This document shows, one piece after another, positions 32,572 to 41,467 of a stretch of 64,000 nt of DNA (the first letter of the stretch is position 1; every line of letters starts with the position of its first letter). The notes under the pieces are model-generated. The model was not told where the DNA came from. It worked only from the letters and a program-made list of their open reading frames with translations, and searched no databases. Both the position numbers and the translations under genes were made by a program. The stretch is taken from assembly GCA_036365455.1 (NCBI GenBank), contig JAWQUS010000023.1:310001-374000 (forward strand), written 5' to 3'. The stretch is from Macrosoma leucophasiata (taxonomy: Eukaryota > Arthropoda > Insecta > Lepidoptera > Hedylidae).

Positions 32572-33131
32572 AGAGGCCGCGTGAAACCAACAAGGGTGTC
32601 ACAGATAAAATCAGCAACATTTTAAAAAAGAATTCCATTAAAACAGTTTTCAAACCATATAAAAAGATTCATCAGTATTTAAGACCCATTAAAAGTAATA
32701 TTCCATTACAAAGTTCTGGCATTTATAAATTAGATTGTGATTGTGGACTCTCATATATTGGTCAAACGAAGAGAGCTGTATCCACCCGCGTTGAAGAGCA
32801 CATTGCTGATGTCAAAAACCGAAGAACAGGGAGGTCTGCAGTCTGTGAACACATAGCGGATAAGCCAAACCATTACATCCGGTTTGATAAAATTCAAATA
32901 CTCGCTAGAGAACACAAACCCATTCCACGAATGGTACGCGAGGCTATTGAAATTAAAAAACACCCAAATTTCAATAGAGAAGATGGATGGCGATTATCAA
33001 CATCATGGGATCCCATACTTAGCAAGATTAAATCCCAGCCGCAGCAGTCTGCAAGACCTCAAGATACCATAAGTAATTATTGTGTTAATCCTGAACGCTA
33101 CGCAAGGCGTTTACGAAATCGATGGAGGTAG
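32460..33131 (+). CDS. Penelope-like GIY-YIG endonuclease, right arm, open
   Basis: The frame is 223 codons. The first ~40 residues cross the palindrome loop and are not element-coded in the normal sense. From GVTDKISNILKKNSIKTVFK (residues 46-65) it is Penelope-like. The endonuclease shows GIY (87-89), the metal-ligand-like CDC (93-95), YIG (99-101), the conserved Arg of STR (110), EEH (112-114), EH (130-131) and a REAIEI segment (160-165) that includes the candidate catalytic Glu. NFNREDGW follows at 170-177. GIY-YIG endonucleases of Penelope-like retroelements nick target DNA for reverse transcription. Without an RT this copy could not transpose by itself, but the nuclease fold looks complete. 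The real protein start is unknown. An origin by 5' truncation and template jumping during insertion is inferred. Confidence 0.85.
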   Translation: MVSRGLCDGRVVHGACCYVAPGVGASAPPEDHTESSSQRPRETNKGVTDKISNILKKNSIKTVFKPYKKIHQYLRPIKSNIPLQSSGIYKLDCDCGLSYIGQTKRAVSTRVEEHIADVKNRRTGRSAVCEHIADKPNHYIRFDKIQILAREHKPIPRMVREAIEIKKHPNFNREDGWRLSTSWDPILSKIKSQPQQSARPQDTISNYCVNPERYARRLRNRWR

Positions 33132-33357
33132 CTACATATAATTTTTCAAACTTCTGTCAGACAAATGTCACCTCAGTCTGCCCGGGACCACGGAAGCTGA
33201 AAAGCGACCGAAACATCGGGTTGATTTTAAAAATCATTTTAGTTTAATATACGCGAGATAAATCCGTAAAAATAGTTTTATTTCAATGAGTGTAGCTCGC
33301 GAAAACCTAAGAACATATCAAGTTTTGCTTTTAATTGTGAGGAAAAGAGAAAATATT

Positions 33358-33470
33358 CATAATCATCATTTCAGCCGAAAGACGTCCACTGCTGGACAAA
33401 AGTTCAAAGGCTCCTTATAAGGGGATTATGCCACAATCGCCATGCTTGGCATGTGAATTACGATTGTTAG
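33358..33470 (+). repeat. Lepidopteran CCACTGCTGGAC repeat fragment
   Basis: CATCATTTCAGCCGAAAGAC, GTCCACTGCTGGACAAAAG and GGGGATTATGCCACAATC are words of a repeat very widespread in Lepidoptera. The tail is degenerate. Confidence 0.6.
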
Positions 33471-34229
33471 TAACACGCTATTTTTGAAAATAAACGTTCC
33501 AAAAACATGACGTGAAAATGTGACTTTTTCCACGAGCGAGTTTGTTTTAAGTGTTTCTTCTCCCTATTGCGGAGGGACTTTTTCCTCAAATTAATACAGC
33601 CGATGCAGTACCAGCATACTACTTGACCTGCAAATGAATACATTACTGATATGACATGTTGTCTTATTCAAATAAAATCGTAAGACAATAATTCGCTCAA
33701 ACCACATAGGTGTGTTAGAGTTATTCATAATGCATCAGCCCATGAATATAACGGTATCAACAGGTATCGAACAATAAGTTGTGCGACTCAATACAATATT
33801 CATGTGCTCTGACGTTGATGCGCCGTCAGTTTGGTAGCTAAGTGTTAGGGCTGTCTTATGGAGCTGACTCCTGTGATAAGGTACAAACGATCTAAAACTT
33901 AAAATAAGGAGTGTGTTGTTCATTGGTGTGAAATGTTTGATCAGTGTGAAATGTTTGACCACTGTCACACCGCAGACACTCCGCCAAAATTCCACCAACC
34001 GTCGCCCATAAGAGAGGAGGAGGTTGGGTGATGCGGGGAAATCGGGCGGGACGTCGTCGTCGGGAGTGTCCATTCTTTACGTAGTATTATTACATATTCT
34101 CTGCCACTGTTTCCTTTCCTACATCCCACCACCTCGAGGAGAGAGGTTCTATCGACACATATTGGATACGTGGAAGAGCTTAACGGTCTAATACGCAGGT
34201 TCACTGTTACTAAGGACGTGCAAATTGTA
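33471..34229. other. No gene; shared repeat word at 34060-34120
   Basis: The segment at 34063-34115, in reverse, contains GAGAATATGTAATAATACTA and CGTAAAGAATGGACAC, also found at 49186-49222. Minus-strand open frames at 33735-34204 (with GRRLVEFWRSVCGV and SLMGDGWWNFGGVSAV) may belong to that unnamed repeat. Confidence 0.4.
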
Positions 34230-34390
34230 GAATAAACGGCCCTCTGTGGTCATTAAAACTGGCATCCGAAGAGTCCTTCTTAGCTGGCAGCACGTTAGCA
34301 ACACTCCGGATGTCTGGTGTTGCAAATGTTCAAAGGCGACGATGGTTACCATTTTCCATCAGATGGCCCGTCTGCTAGTATGTTAACCTT
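34230..34390 (+). repeat. Jockey-like LINE 3' end fragment
   Basis: GAAGAGTCCTTCTTAGCTGG, GCAGCACGTTAGCAACACTC, GTGTTGCAAATGTTCAAAGG and TTTCCATCAGATGGCCCGTC follow the end of the 8.45-12.06 kb element. A 5'-truncated, diverged copy. Confidence 0.75.
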
Positions 34391-35184
34391 GTGACATAAT
34401 AACTAAAATAAAACAAATATAATAATAAAAATAAAATAAAACAAATGTTTGTTTTGTTGAAATAAGATTTTTGAGAGGACAAATAGAGCGTGGCAGATAG
34501 TTGAATTTGTGAAAATATTTTTGATGCTCATATTTTATCGTTCTAAATGTTATTGATGATTATCCAGCCTCGATGATACTTGATTTATCAGGATATTTGT
34601 CATTTGAAGCCGTCTGGAAATCCTCCTTTTTATGTAACCGACCCAGCCTTACTGCTAGAGCAGGGGTATAAGATTAAAGTTGGTTATCCAAGAAGCTCCT
34701 TTAATTTCAGAAAAGTTGGCAGCCCTAGTCACTGAGTGCAGTGACGCCGATTGACGTGGACGCGCGAATATGCGCAGTCTGAGCGGGAACTGTGGTACAA
34801 TGGCTGTCCCTTGTCGCTTAATGTTTCTGTCCATCTTTTTTTGGTTGACCATGTGTTATTATGTTAACTTGAATATAGATAGAAATGGTCAAATGGGATG
34901 GAAAGTTTAAGGGGTTATGTAATAAAACAGTTCCTTCTATCGGTAAAGCTGTCTCAGCGTAATGCGGAAACGTAGATATACCTATATGAAATGAGATATG
35001 TATCACATTTAGATTGATGTAACTTACATATAATTAATCGAAGTAATAAATTCTACTCGTATTTCAACAGCTCGTTGGTAAGTGTGTTACTCGAATTGCT
35101 TTTTCTTTCGGTAGATTGTTAAACTTCTCGAATGGTGCGACAAGCATGTAGTTATATATACCTACATCGGTCGTCACTGAAAAC
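34391..35184. other. First of two related ~120 bp segments; no gene
   Basis: 34728-34850 and 35322-35448 share GTGACGCCGA(T/C)TGACGT, GACGCGCGA, TGCGCAGTCTG-like, ACAATGG(C/T)TGTC and a TTTTTTTGG(T/G)T end. Both contain a TGACGT core. They look like two diverged copies of one repeat. The remainder is unrecognised. Confidence 0.5.
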
Positions 35185-35275
35185 TGTAGACTATAGACAT
35201 CTACACAAAACCGGAGGTCAAATTGCAGATGCGTAGCCACATCTAAGGGCTAAGTTATTACAGGGCCATACATCG
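35185..35275 (-). repeat. Rep-D fragment
   Basis: ACTATAGACATCTACACAAA, AACCGGAGGTCAAATTGCAG and ATTACAGGGCCATACAT in reverse order. Confidence 0.6.
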
Positions 35276-35321
35276 TTCAGTTTTTTAGGATTCTATGATT
35301 TAAGTCGAGTTATCACCCCTG

Positions 35322-35448
35322 GTGGTAGCGCAGACGCCGACTGACGTCAAATGTGCGTGACGATGACGCGCGAGTCTGCGCGGTGTGTGCGGGACAATGG
35401 TTGTCGCTCACCGTTTTTGTTCAACTCCTTTTTTTGGGTCACGAAGAT
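35322..35448 (+). repeat. Second ~120 bp TGACGT-containing segment
   Basis: Partner of 34728-34850. It contains GACTGACGTCAAAT (a perfect CRE-like TGACGTCA), which the partner has lost. Confidence 0.5.
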
Positions 35449-35756
35449 CTGGCCAATTATACGCATTTTTGGGGTTATTTAACCTTGTATGTGTCTAATG
35501 TCTAAGGGTGGATCTCACCGTTTGCTCTGAGAACTGAGTTTAATAAAATGCGTTTTAGCTTAAAATTTGCACCCAATTTCAACAACAACGTGATCAACGA
35601 ACAATTTTCGTCGGTGAAATCCAAATAGTGTTCTTGAACTTGTTTAAGAACGTAAAACGCGTTTTATTTCGACTGTGAAATCGGCCCTTAATGCAGGTAT
35701 TAACTGTCTTTAAAAATTATCTCGAAATTATGAAATAGGTTACAGTATTTAAAAAA

Positions 35757-35850
35757 ATAGGTCTCCGGGGTGGTATCGCATCTAAATTTTGACCTCTGGT
35801 TTCTATGTATTATGTCTATAGGCTGCAGTCATCACTTAACATCCAACCAC
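35757..35850 (+). repeat. Rep-D fragment
   Basis: GTCTCCGGGGTGGTATCGCA, TTTTGACCTCTGGTTTCTAT and CTATAGGCTGCAGTCATC. Truncated on both sides, and followed within 60 bp by a full copy. Confidence 0.65.
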
Positions 35851-35906
35851 TTAACCTTTAATAGAGCTATAAAAAGAAAAGTTAAATAAACAATAAATTT
35901 TAATAC

Positions 35907-36190
35907 TGGTGGTAGAGCTCCAGCGACGGAGCTCACGGGCGTAGGCACCGCCGCATTACCTAATATACTTGCCGCTAAATGGTAGTGTTCAGCACTATCG
36001 TGTTCCGGTCAGGTGGCTAATGTACGGCCCTGTAATTTCCGGCACAGAGGCATAACACCTTAGCCCTCAGGAGTGGTATGGTAACGCATCTGCATTTGAC
36101 CCCTGGTCTTTTGTGGATGTCTATAGGCTGCAGTCATCACTTAAAATCAATGTGAACTACATGCTTGTTTGCCACTTTCATCTTAAAAAA
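35907..36190 (+). repeat. Rep-D, best full-length copy
   Basis: From ACTGGTGGTAGAGCTCCAGC to CACTTTCATCTTAAAAAAAA it keeps every family block with few changes, so it is a good reference copy. The 5' GAGCTC-GAGCTC spacing suggests a small stem. No reading frame crosses it. It ends in A-rich DNA like a retroposon. Confidence 0.9.
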
Positions 36191-36853
36191 AACTTAAAAA
36201 TTCATTGGTAGTTGAATAAATCAATCCATATCAAGATGAATCATAGGTACAAAGATAGGGTCTAACGCCCTCTAAGTGACTTTTTATTTTAACACCTAAC
36301 AATAGGCAGCACTGTAATTACTAGAGTGGTGCGCTCTGATTGGTCGACGATACCCGCCCACTCTTCGGATCCTGATTTCCACCAATGGGAAGCGAGGTTT
36401 GTCATTACGTCATCGACGCCATTAATATTTGGCGGGTTGTAATTCGAGGTCGTTAACATTGATTATTTATGGATATTCTACGTTTAAAAGTATCGATGTT
36501 TTTGCTCATTATAAATGTAAAATTGTAAAACATTCGATTCTTGATCCGCTATTTTATTTATGAGTATACCTTTAAACCAATTATACATACCTGACTACAT
36601 GACTAGGTTAATACAATAAAATTACTCACAATATTTTAGCAAACAAAATTAAAAATACAATTTTATGATTTTTAAGCCATTGCGTAGGTAGTTCCTTTTT
36701 TAAGAAGAGATTAAATGTGAAATTTCTCAAGAATTAGTGAAATTCATTAAAACATTTTATAAAACATTACAAAAAAATAATAACAGAATTAGGAGCTTAT
36801 ACCTAAATGAAGTTTAGAAATGTGTATCAAGCTGTACTTATATATAATAGATA
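36191..36853. other. No gene seen
   Basis: Unrecognised, partly GC-richer at 36320-36430. Confidence 0.4.
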
Positions 36854-37095
36854 CTAGCTGACCCGACAAACTTCGTATTGCCTCGGAATTAAATAATGTA
36901 TCAAGGGTTTGATATCTACGACTAAAGTATGGGAAAATAAAATTGTGTTTTTTACTATTCCCCTTCAATTTATTCATATTTTCTTACCTTTTAAACCTTC
37001 CCTGAACTTCCAAAAATCATTCAATACCAAAATTTGCCAAAACGGTCCAGCCGGTCTAGAGTTTTAGCGAGATTATTTTGTTTGTATTAGGTGCC
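36854..37095 (-). mobile_element. Hel-1 Helitron-like repeat
   Basis: Starts CTAGCTGACCCGACAAACTT (3' terminus in reverse) and continues TCGTATTGCCTCGGAATTA, CCTTCCCTGAACTTCCAA and GTTTTAGCGAGATTATT. The 5' end is lost. Confidence 0.8.
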
Positions 37096-37170
37096 TACAA
37101 AACAGAAGTTTTGAAATTGAAAGAAGTGTGTGGGCAAAATTTATGCAAAAAAAAAACAACGTAGAAAATA

Positions 37171-37177
37171 AAAAAAC
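37171..37177 (-). terminator. Pol III terminator of tRNA-Asp
   Basis: A run of seven A on the plus strand, i.e. TTTTTTT on the coding strand, four bases after the tRNA 3' end. Confidence 0.85.
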
Positions 37178-37181
37178 GTAT

Positions 37182-37253
37182 CTCCCCGGCGGGGAATCGA
37201 ACCCCGGTCTCCCGCGTGACAGGCGGGGATACTTACCACTATACTACCGAGGA
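37182..37253 (-). tRNA. tRNA-Asp (anticodon GTC)
   Basis: The 72-nt coding-strand sequence begins TCCTCGGTAGTATAGTGGTA and ends CCCCGCCGGGGAG. The 7-bp acceptor stem pairs TCCTCGG with CCGGGGA (one T-G pair). The anticodon stem CCCGC/GCGGG holds loop CTGTCAC with anticodon GTC, and the T-arm is CGGGG TTCGATT CCCCG. The A-box (TAGTATAGTGG) and B-box (GGTTCGATTCC) are intact, and a T7 terminator follows. The sequence is almost identical in form to the standard animal tRNA-Asp(GTC). Unlike the tRNA-like SINE heads, all arms pair and no SINE body is attached, so this is a functional-looking gene standing alone. Confidence 0.95.
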
Positions 37254-37539
37254 TATGATTGCAGCGTTGAAATTATTGTACATTTCCAACATTGACCAAA
37301 CATTCGTAAATACGTTCAGTAAGTAGGTAAGCAGTACTTTTGAGATATAATTAAGATTGATGATATGGCAACCCAAATGGGTTCAAAAAATGAGAGTCGA
37401 GAAAAAGGTAGCCAGAATGTTTTTCAGATTTTCTTTGAATTTTTCTTCAATATTTTTTTAATTATTTCACTCGCATACCTACATGTCATGTGCATTGTGA
37501 AACCGACAATCACACTCACACTATATACTCGTAGTACCT
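37254..37539. other. No gene seen
   Basis: Upstream flank of the tRNA gene. An open frame at 37365-37619 runs into Hel-2 and is not a gene. Confidence 0.4.
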
Positions 37540-37806
37540 ATTATAAATGTGAGAGTTTCTTTGTTGGGTGTTTGGATGTTTGTCCGTCAATCACGCCGAA
37601 ACTACTGAACGGATTTTGATTAATTTTTTTGTAATAAATACAGATAGGGATTGGATATTGATTGGATAGCTGACATAGAAAATGTTCCGGTGGGATGCCA
37701 TGGGATGCTTGTGAAACTTGAAACTGTGGAAACTTGATGAGTTTCCATAGGTTACGCGAAAAGCGTCCTACACGCGGGCGGAGCCGCGTGTAGGACGCGT
37801 TACTGG
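37540..37806 (+). mobile_element. Hel-2 Helitron-like repeat
   Basis: Order of blocks: GAGAGTTTCTTTGTTGGGTG, TCAATCACGCCGAAACTACT, GATGCCATGGGATGCTTG, GGTTACGCGAAAAGCG, then a GC-rich hairpin (CGTCCTACACGCGGG, CCGCGTGTAGGACG). A 3' hairpin near the end fits Helitrons, but the CTRR end is not clear here. Confidence 0.6.
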
Positions 37807-37989
37807 TTTTTAAGTTGTCCTCTGCAGGAGGAGGTAGGTACTTAATTGTGATGGTAATCTTACGATGACTTTTTCCATCTCTGTTATTACTCAAGTCGGA
37901 TCTAATCCACTGTTTCTTTTGAGCAAAACGCTATGCGTACTTATTGCATAACGTTGACGGTCAGTGATAACTGCAGGTAACATGATTGT

Positions 37990-39111
37990 GAGCGTAGCAT
38001 TGATATACAAAACCCCAAGATGCACAGTCGCGAACAAACTTCGCACTCGAAACTGTCGTCAGTTGTACTAACGTAGTTATAGATAACACATGACCTTATT
38101 TTTTTACAAAGTGAACCTTAGTGCTACGAGTTTAAGTTCTCTTTTTAAAACAATATGCAAAAACTAAACAAATTTTACGACCGAAATTCACGAGCGGCGC
38201 AAGGAATTGAATAGAGTCAAATAAATAAAATAATAACATAAATATTTTGATTGATTTATTTTTCTATCTTATTACAGGTGCATATTTTAGCGAGCTTGTA
38301 AAATTTACGTTCACATTTTTTAAATGTTTTATGCCCATATTACAATTCATATAGCTATGTGATATGAAATAATATTATTATGTTTTTAGTTTAATTATGT
38401 ATGTATATAAATATTCGGTATGTATTTAAATGGAATAAAAAAGCAATGATAATAATTTTATACATTGATTGAATAATATAAGATCCATAAATTGTTAATA
38501 ATATTACTAACAAATTAGGTCACTTTGTCTATGTCAATTATCCAATTATTAGATACATACTAAAAATGTATGTAATACATAATAATATATTATATTAATT
38601 TTAAAGTTAGTTATTAAATAAATACTTAAAAGTTTATTATTAAATTAGTAATAAAAAATATGTGTGATTTTAGAAAATCGACTCCATTGACAAGAACAGA
38701 GCCGTTATACGACTAAAACAAAATGAGCCTAATGCGTTTCTATGACCGTAGACCGTACAACTATTGAAGTTTGCCGTATTATACTTAGATCGATGAGTGA
38801 AGTTATAAACAAAATTAAATCAAAATCAATTCAAAATCGCTATATTTACTCATTTAAATGACAAATGTAAATCAATAAAGTCTTTTACTTACTGAAAGTA
38901 CGATATCCCATCGGTTTTCATCGGTATAGACGTATTATTTTTACAATTTTTAACGGAACACTTCGGCATTTCTGACGTACGAGCTGCTCTAAGATTGACG
39001 TGATACTATTTGAAATGAGCGCTAAATGTTCATTTTAGCGCTAGTTGCGAGCGGACGGTTTTGAGACGTTGAGTGTGCATCTTGGGTTTTTTGTATATCA
39101 ATGGAGCGTAG
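37990..39111. mobile_element. 1.1 kb non-autonomous TIR element, 8-bp target duplication
   Basis: GAGCGTAG at 37990-37997 and again at 39104-39111 flank an element at 37998-39103. It begins CATTGATATACAAAACCCCA and continues AGATGCACA. The other end, read inward, begins CATTGATATACAAAAAACCC and continues AAGATGCACA. The TIRs are thus ~29 bp with few differences. The 8-bp duplication points to the hAT or P superfamily. The interior is very AT-rich and has no transposase frame. Confidence 0.85.
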
Positions 39112-39130
39112 GCATGAAATGATACCATCT

Positions 39131-39245
39131 AGGTATCGATATTTTTACTCGATACCGTATCGGTCGTCAAGTATCGATACTTACTCAGTATCGGTTGAAA
39201 AGTATTGATACTTATTCAGTATCGAATGGTATCGATGGTATCGGT
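39131..39245. promoter_or_regulatory. Cluster of TATCGATA / TATCG words
   Basis: About nine TATCG-type words lie in ~115 bp, including two perfect TATCGATA sites (39134-39141 and 39172-39179). TATCGATA is the DRE bound by DREF, and CGATA is the BEAF-32 half-site in Drosophila. The spacing is irregular. It could equally be degenerate repetitive DNA, and no promoter is visible. Confidence 0.3.
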
Positions 39246-39316
39246 GAAATTATATGCAATGGGGAAAAAAAACCCTTACTCACATATGGGTACTCATATG
39301 AGTACTTAAGTGAGTG

Positions 39317-39433
39317 AACACGATAGTGCTGAACACTACCATTTAGAGGCAAGTACCTATATTAGGTAATGCGGTGGTGCCTAGTGTGCCTACGCCCGCG
39401 AGGCGCGAGCTCCGTAAAATCTACCACCAGTAT
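39317..39433 (-). repeat. Rep-D 5' third
   Basis: ACACGATAGTGCTGAACACT, then TTAGGTAATGCGGTGGTGCC, ending AATCTACCACCAGTATAAT. Confidence 0.8.
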
Positions 39434-40180
39434 AATAGATTATGGCATATTCTCCGCCTGAACCCTGAAGGCATTCGTGGCGCAGGACGACATTCGGCTG
39501 AAGTGATGACATTTAGAATGTATGACCTTATAGAGGTAATATGATATAAAACCTGTTCAGCCGTTTGTAAGTCGTGGTTATTTTTTACTCGGTGACAATT
39601 TGAGAGACGTTTTGTCATCAAAATATCATCACCAAAATGTCATAATTAGTACGTAAGTAAAATATACAATTTAATTCGCAACTACAATTATACTATACTT
39701 ATACTATATTTTTTCTTCAACGCGACAATCATTCATCGAAACGTGATCACTGAACTATGACGTCACGCTTCAAAAGATTGAATTACCACTGCTTCAAAGT
39801 CAATGAAATATAGCTTTTATTACAACATAATAAGGTCCCCATGTAGTCAAGCGGCCGTTCCCTGACAGTACACAGTGGCGAAGTCCTGCGCCGGCGCAGC
39901 GACCTTTGATGACAGATTAACGAGATTATCTCTCTCATAAAAGCCGTCAGTGGAAAAATTGTCCGCTGTGCTGTTCATGAATACTCATTGGCTTATTTAC
40001 AATAATAGGCTGGGAGATGACCAAGATTAACGTATTTAGCTTCGAGGTTAGGCATAAAAGTAGGTATAAAATATGTTTTTTTGATCTTCTGATACTTTAT
40101 AATAAGATGTAGGAGTGGTGTCGTCAAAACGAAATCTCTGATTTTTTCCTGATTGTTATAGGTTTCTAGTTAAATGTTGT
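39434..40180. other. No gene seen
   Basis: 39430-39510 carries the words that surround Rep-D at 27.7 kb. The 12-bp palindrome TGCGCCGGCGCA lies near 39890. It recurs near 40983 and, as CTGCGCCGGCGCAC, near 57354. Confidence 0.4.
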
Positions 40181-40292
40181 CGGAGTGTTAAGGTGACGGA
40201 GTGTTAAGGTGACGGAGTGTTAAGGTGACGGAGTGTTAAGGTGACGGAGTGTTAAGGTGACGGAGTGTTAAGGTGACGGGAGTGTTAAGGTG
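40181..40292 (+). repeat. 16-bp tandem array, ~7 copies
   Basis: CGGAGTGTTAAGGTGA is repeated head to tail without change six times; the last unit has an extra G. Confidence 0.95.
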
Positions 40293-40309
40293 TTAATACC
40301 ATTAGGTAT

Positions 40310-40348
40310 AACAGTCCGTGGTGTAGGTAAGTTACATCACGGACTGTT
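40310..40348. repeat. 16-bp-stem hairpin next to the array
   Basis: AACAGTCCGTGGTGTA (40310-40325) pairs with TACATCACGGACTGTT (40333-40348) with one mismatch and a 7-base loop. Confidence 0.85.
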
Positions 40349-40449
40349 TTAACGGATTAGGTACACTGAAATGGTAATTAGAGGATATGGTAGAGATCTT
40401 TAAAACATACGTGCTTGTGTGAAGAAAATATACATAAAAATGAAAATTT

Positions 40450-40720
40450 GCTGATGGTAGAGTTCTAGTGTAGGAGCTCGAGGGCGTAGGCACCACCGCA
40501 TAATTTCTCTGCCGCTAAATGAAAGTTTTCAGCACTATCGTGTTCCTATTAGATACGTAGTAATATACGGCCTCGTAATAACTATCATAGAGACAGAACA
40601 CCTAAGGTCTCAAAGCAAGGGTGGCAACGCATCTGCATTTTGACCCCTGGTTTTTGTGTAGATGTCTATAGCCTGCAGTCATCACTTAACATCAATGCAT
40701 GCTTGTTTGCCACCTTTGTA
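40450..40720 (+). repeat. Rep-D ending in a (TA)n tract
   Basis: It begins GCTGATGGTAGAGTTCTAGT and ends GCTTGTTTGCCACCTTTGTA, with a (TA)n microsatellite at 40729-40772 in place of the A-tail. Confidence 0.85.
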
Positions 40721-40728
40721 ATATATAA

Positions 40729-40772
<44 letters not shown>
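40729..40772. repeat. (TA)n microsatellite
   Basis: About 20 TA units following the Rep-D 3' end. Confidence 0.9.
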
Positions 40773-40775
<3 letters not shown>

Positions 40776-41114
40776 AATGTTACAAAAGTGGCCAAATACC
40801 GAATATTTTCCGAATATTCGTCAGAGAACGACAGAGTCATGAGACATCAATGAAAATCATCTGACAACGACCACAAAACATCGTCACACTTTCGGATTAG
40901 ACAGTGGAATAACTGACAGGACAATTTAAACACAGGTGCGCTGAGATAAACGCCGACACGATTATCTGTGGATCGGCGACCTGCGCCGGCGCATGTAACC
41001 CGATACTGCTGCCTTCGGTGCGTCGCGTCGCTTGCACGATGAAGTATTGCGGTAAATTATTTCTGCTTCTTTACGAACCATGGCGTAACTTGATGTAACT
41101 TTAGGTCTTATTTA

Positions 41115-41205
41115 AAGAAAAATGGCAAGAATAATTTGACTTGAGGCGGGACTTGAACCCGCGACCTCTGGGATCTCTAGTCCAGCTGCTCTCCTAACAA
41201 CGTTT
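41115..41205 (-). repeat. tRNA-A repeat, partial
   Basis: Tail AAAGAAAAATGGCAAGAATA and core half (GGGACTTGAACCCGCGACCT, GATCTCTAGTCCAGCTG). The acceptor/D side is lost. Confidence 0.7.
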
Positions 41206-41226
41206 AGGTCTGTATACTTGAGGCTT

Positions 41227-41330
41227 TATTAAATATGCAAACATCTACATTTCCGGGCACATTACCAAACTCCAAAAATAGCACTGGGTAACTTCAACAG
41301 GAAAATCTCAATGACACTTACCTACAACGC
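41227..41330 (-). repeat. SINE-C fragment
   Basis: GCAAACATCTACATTTCCGG, GCACATTACCAAACTCC and GGGTAACTTCAACAGGAAA in reverse orientation. Confidence 0.55.
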
Positions 41331-41467
41331 GAGGACATATACGAGTACATAAAAACACAGAAAACCCTAAGAACGCATCTTGCGTTCCCTACTCCTGAAG
41401 TCGCAGTTGTTATGCCTCCATCCCGTTCCATCATCTAATTTCTGTTCTAGTGAAATTTTATTAAATT

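Larger units (their letters stand above)
31714..33332. mobile_element. Penelope-like element, inverted dimer with 14-bp target duplication
   Basis: CAAGTTTTGCTTTT occurs at 31714-31727 and again at 33319-33332. Between them two copies of a Penelope 3' region point away from each other. The left arm spans 31727-32484 (minus) and the right arm 32566-33286 (plus), with an ~80 bp loop. The right arm lacks about 40 bp present in the left near its inner end. Beyond the right arm the element continues with TGAGTGTAGCTCGCGAAAAC, a piece recurring at 42351-42422. Both arms encode the GIY-YIG endonuclease. Confidence 0.85.

Noticed and set aside
29043..33332. A single composite element joining piggyBac, LINE and Penelope parts
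   Set aside because: Each has its own ends (TTAA-type sites with TIRs; 14-bp direct repeat) and they are separated by ~95 bp, so they are independent neighbours.
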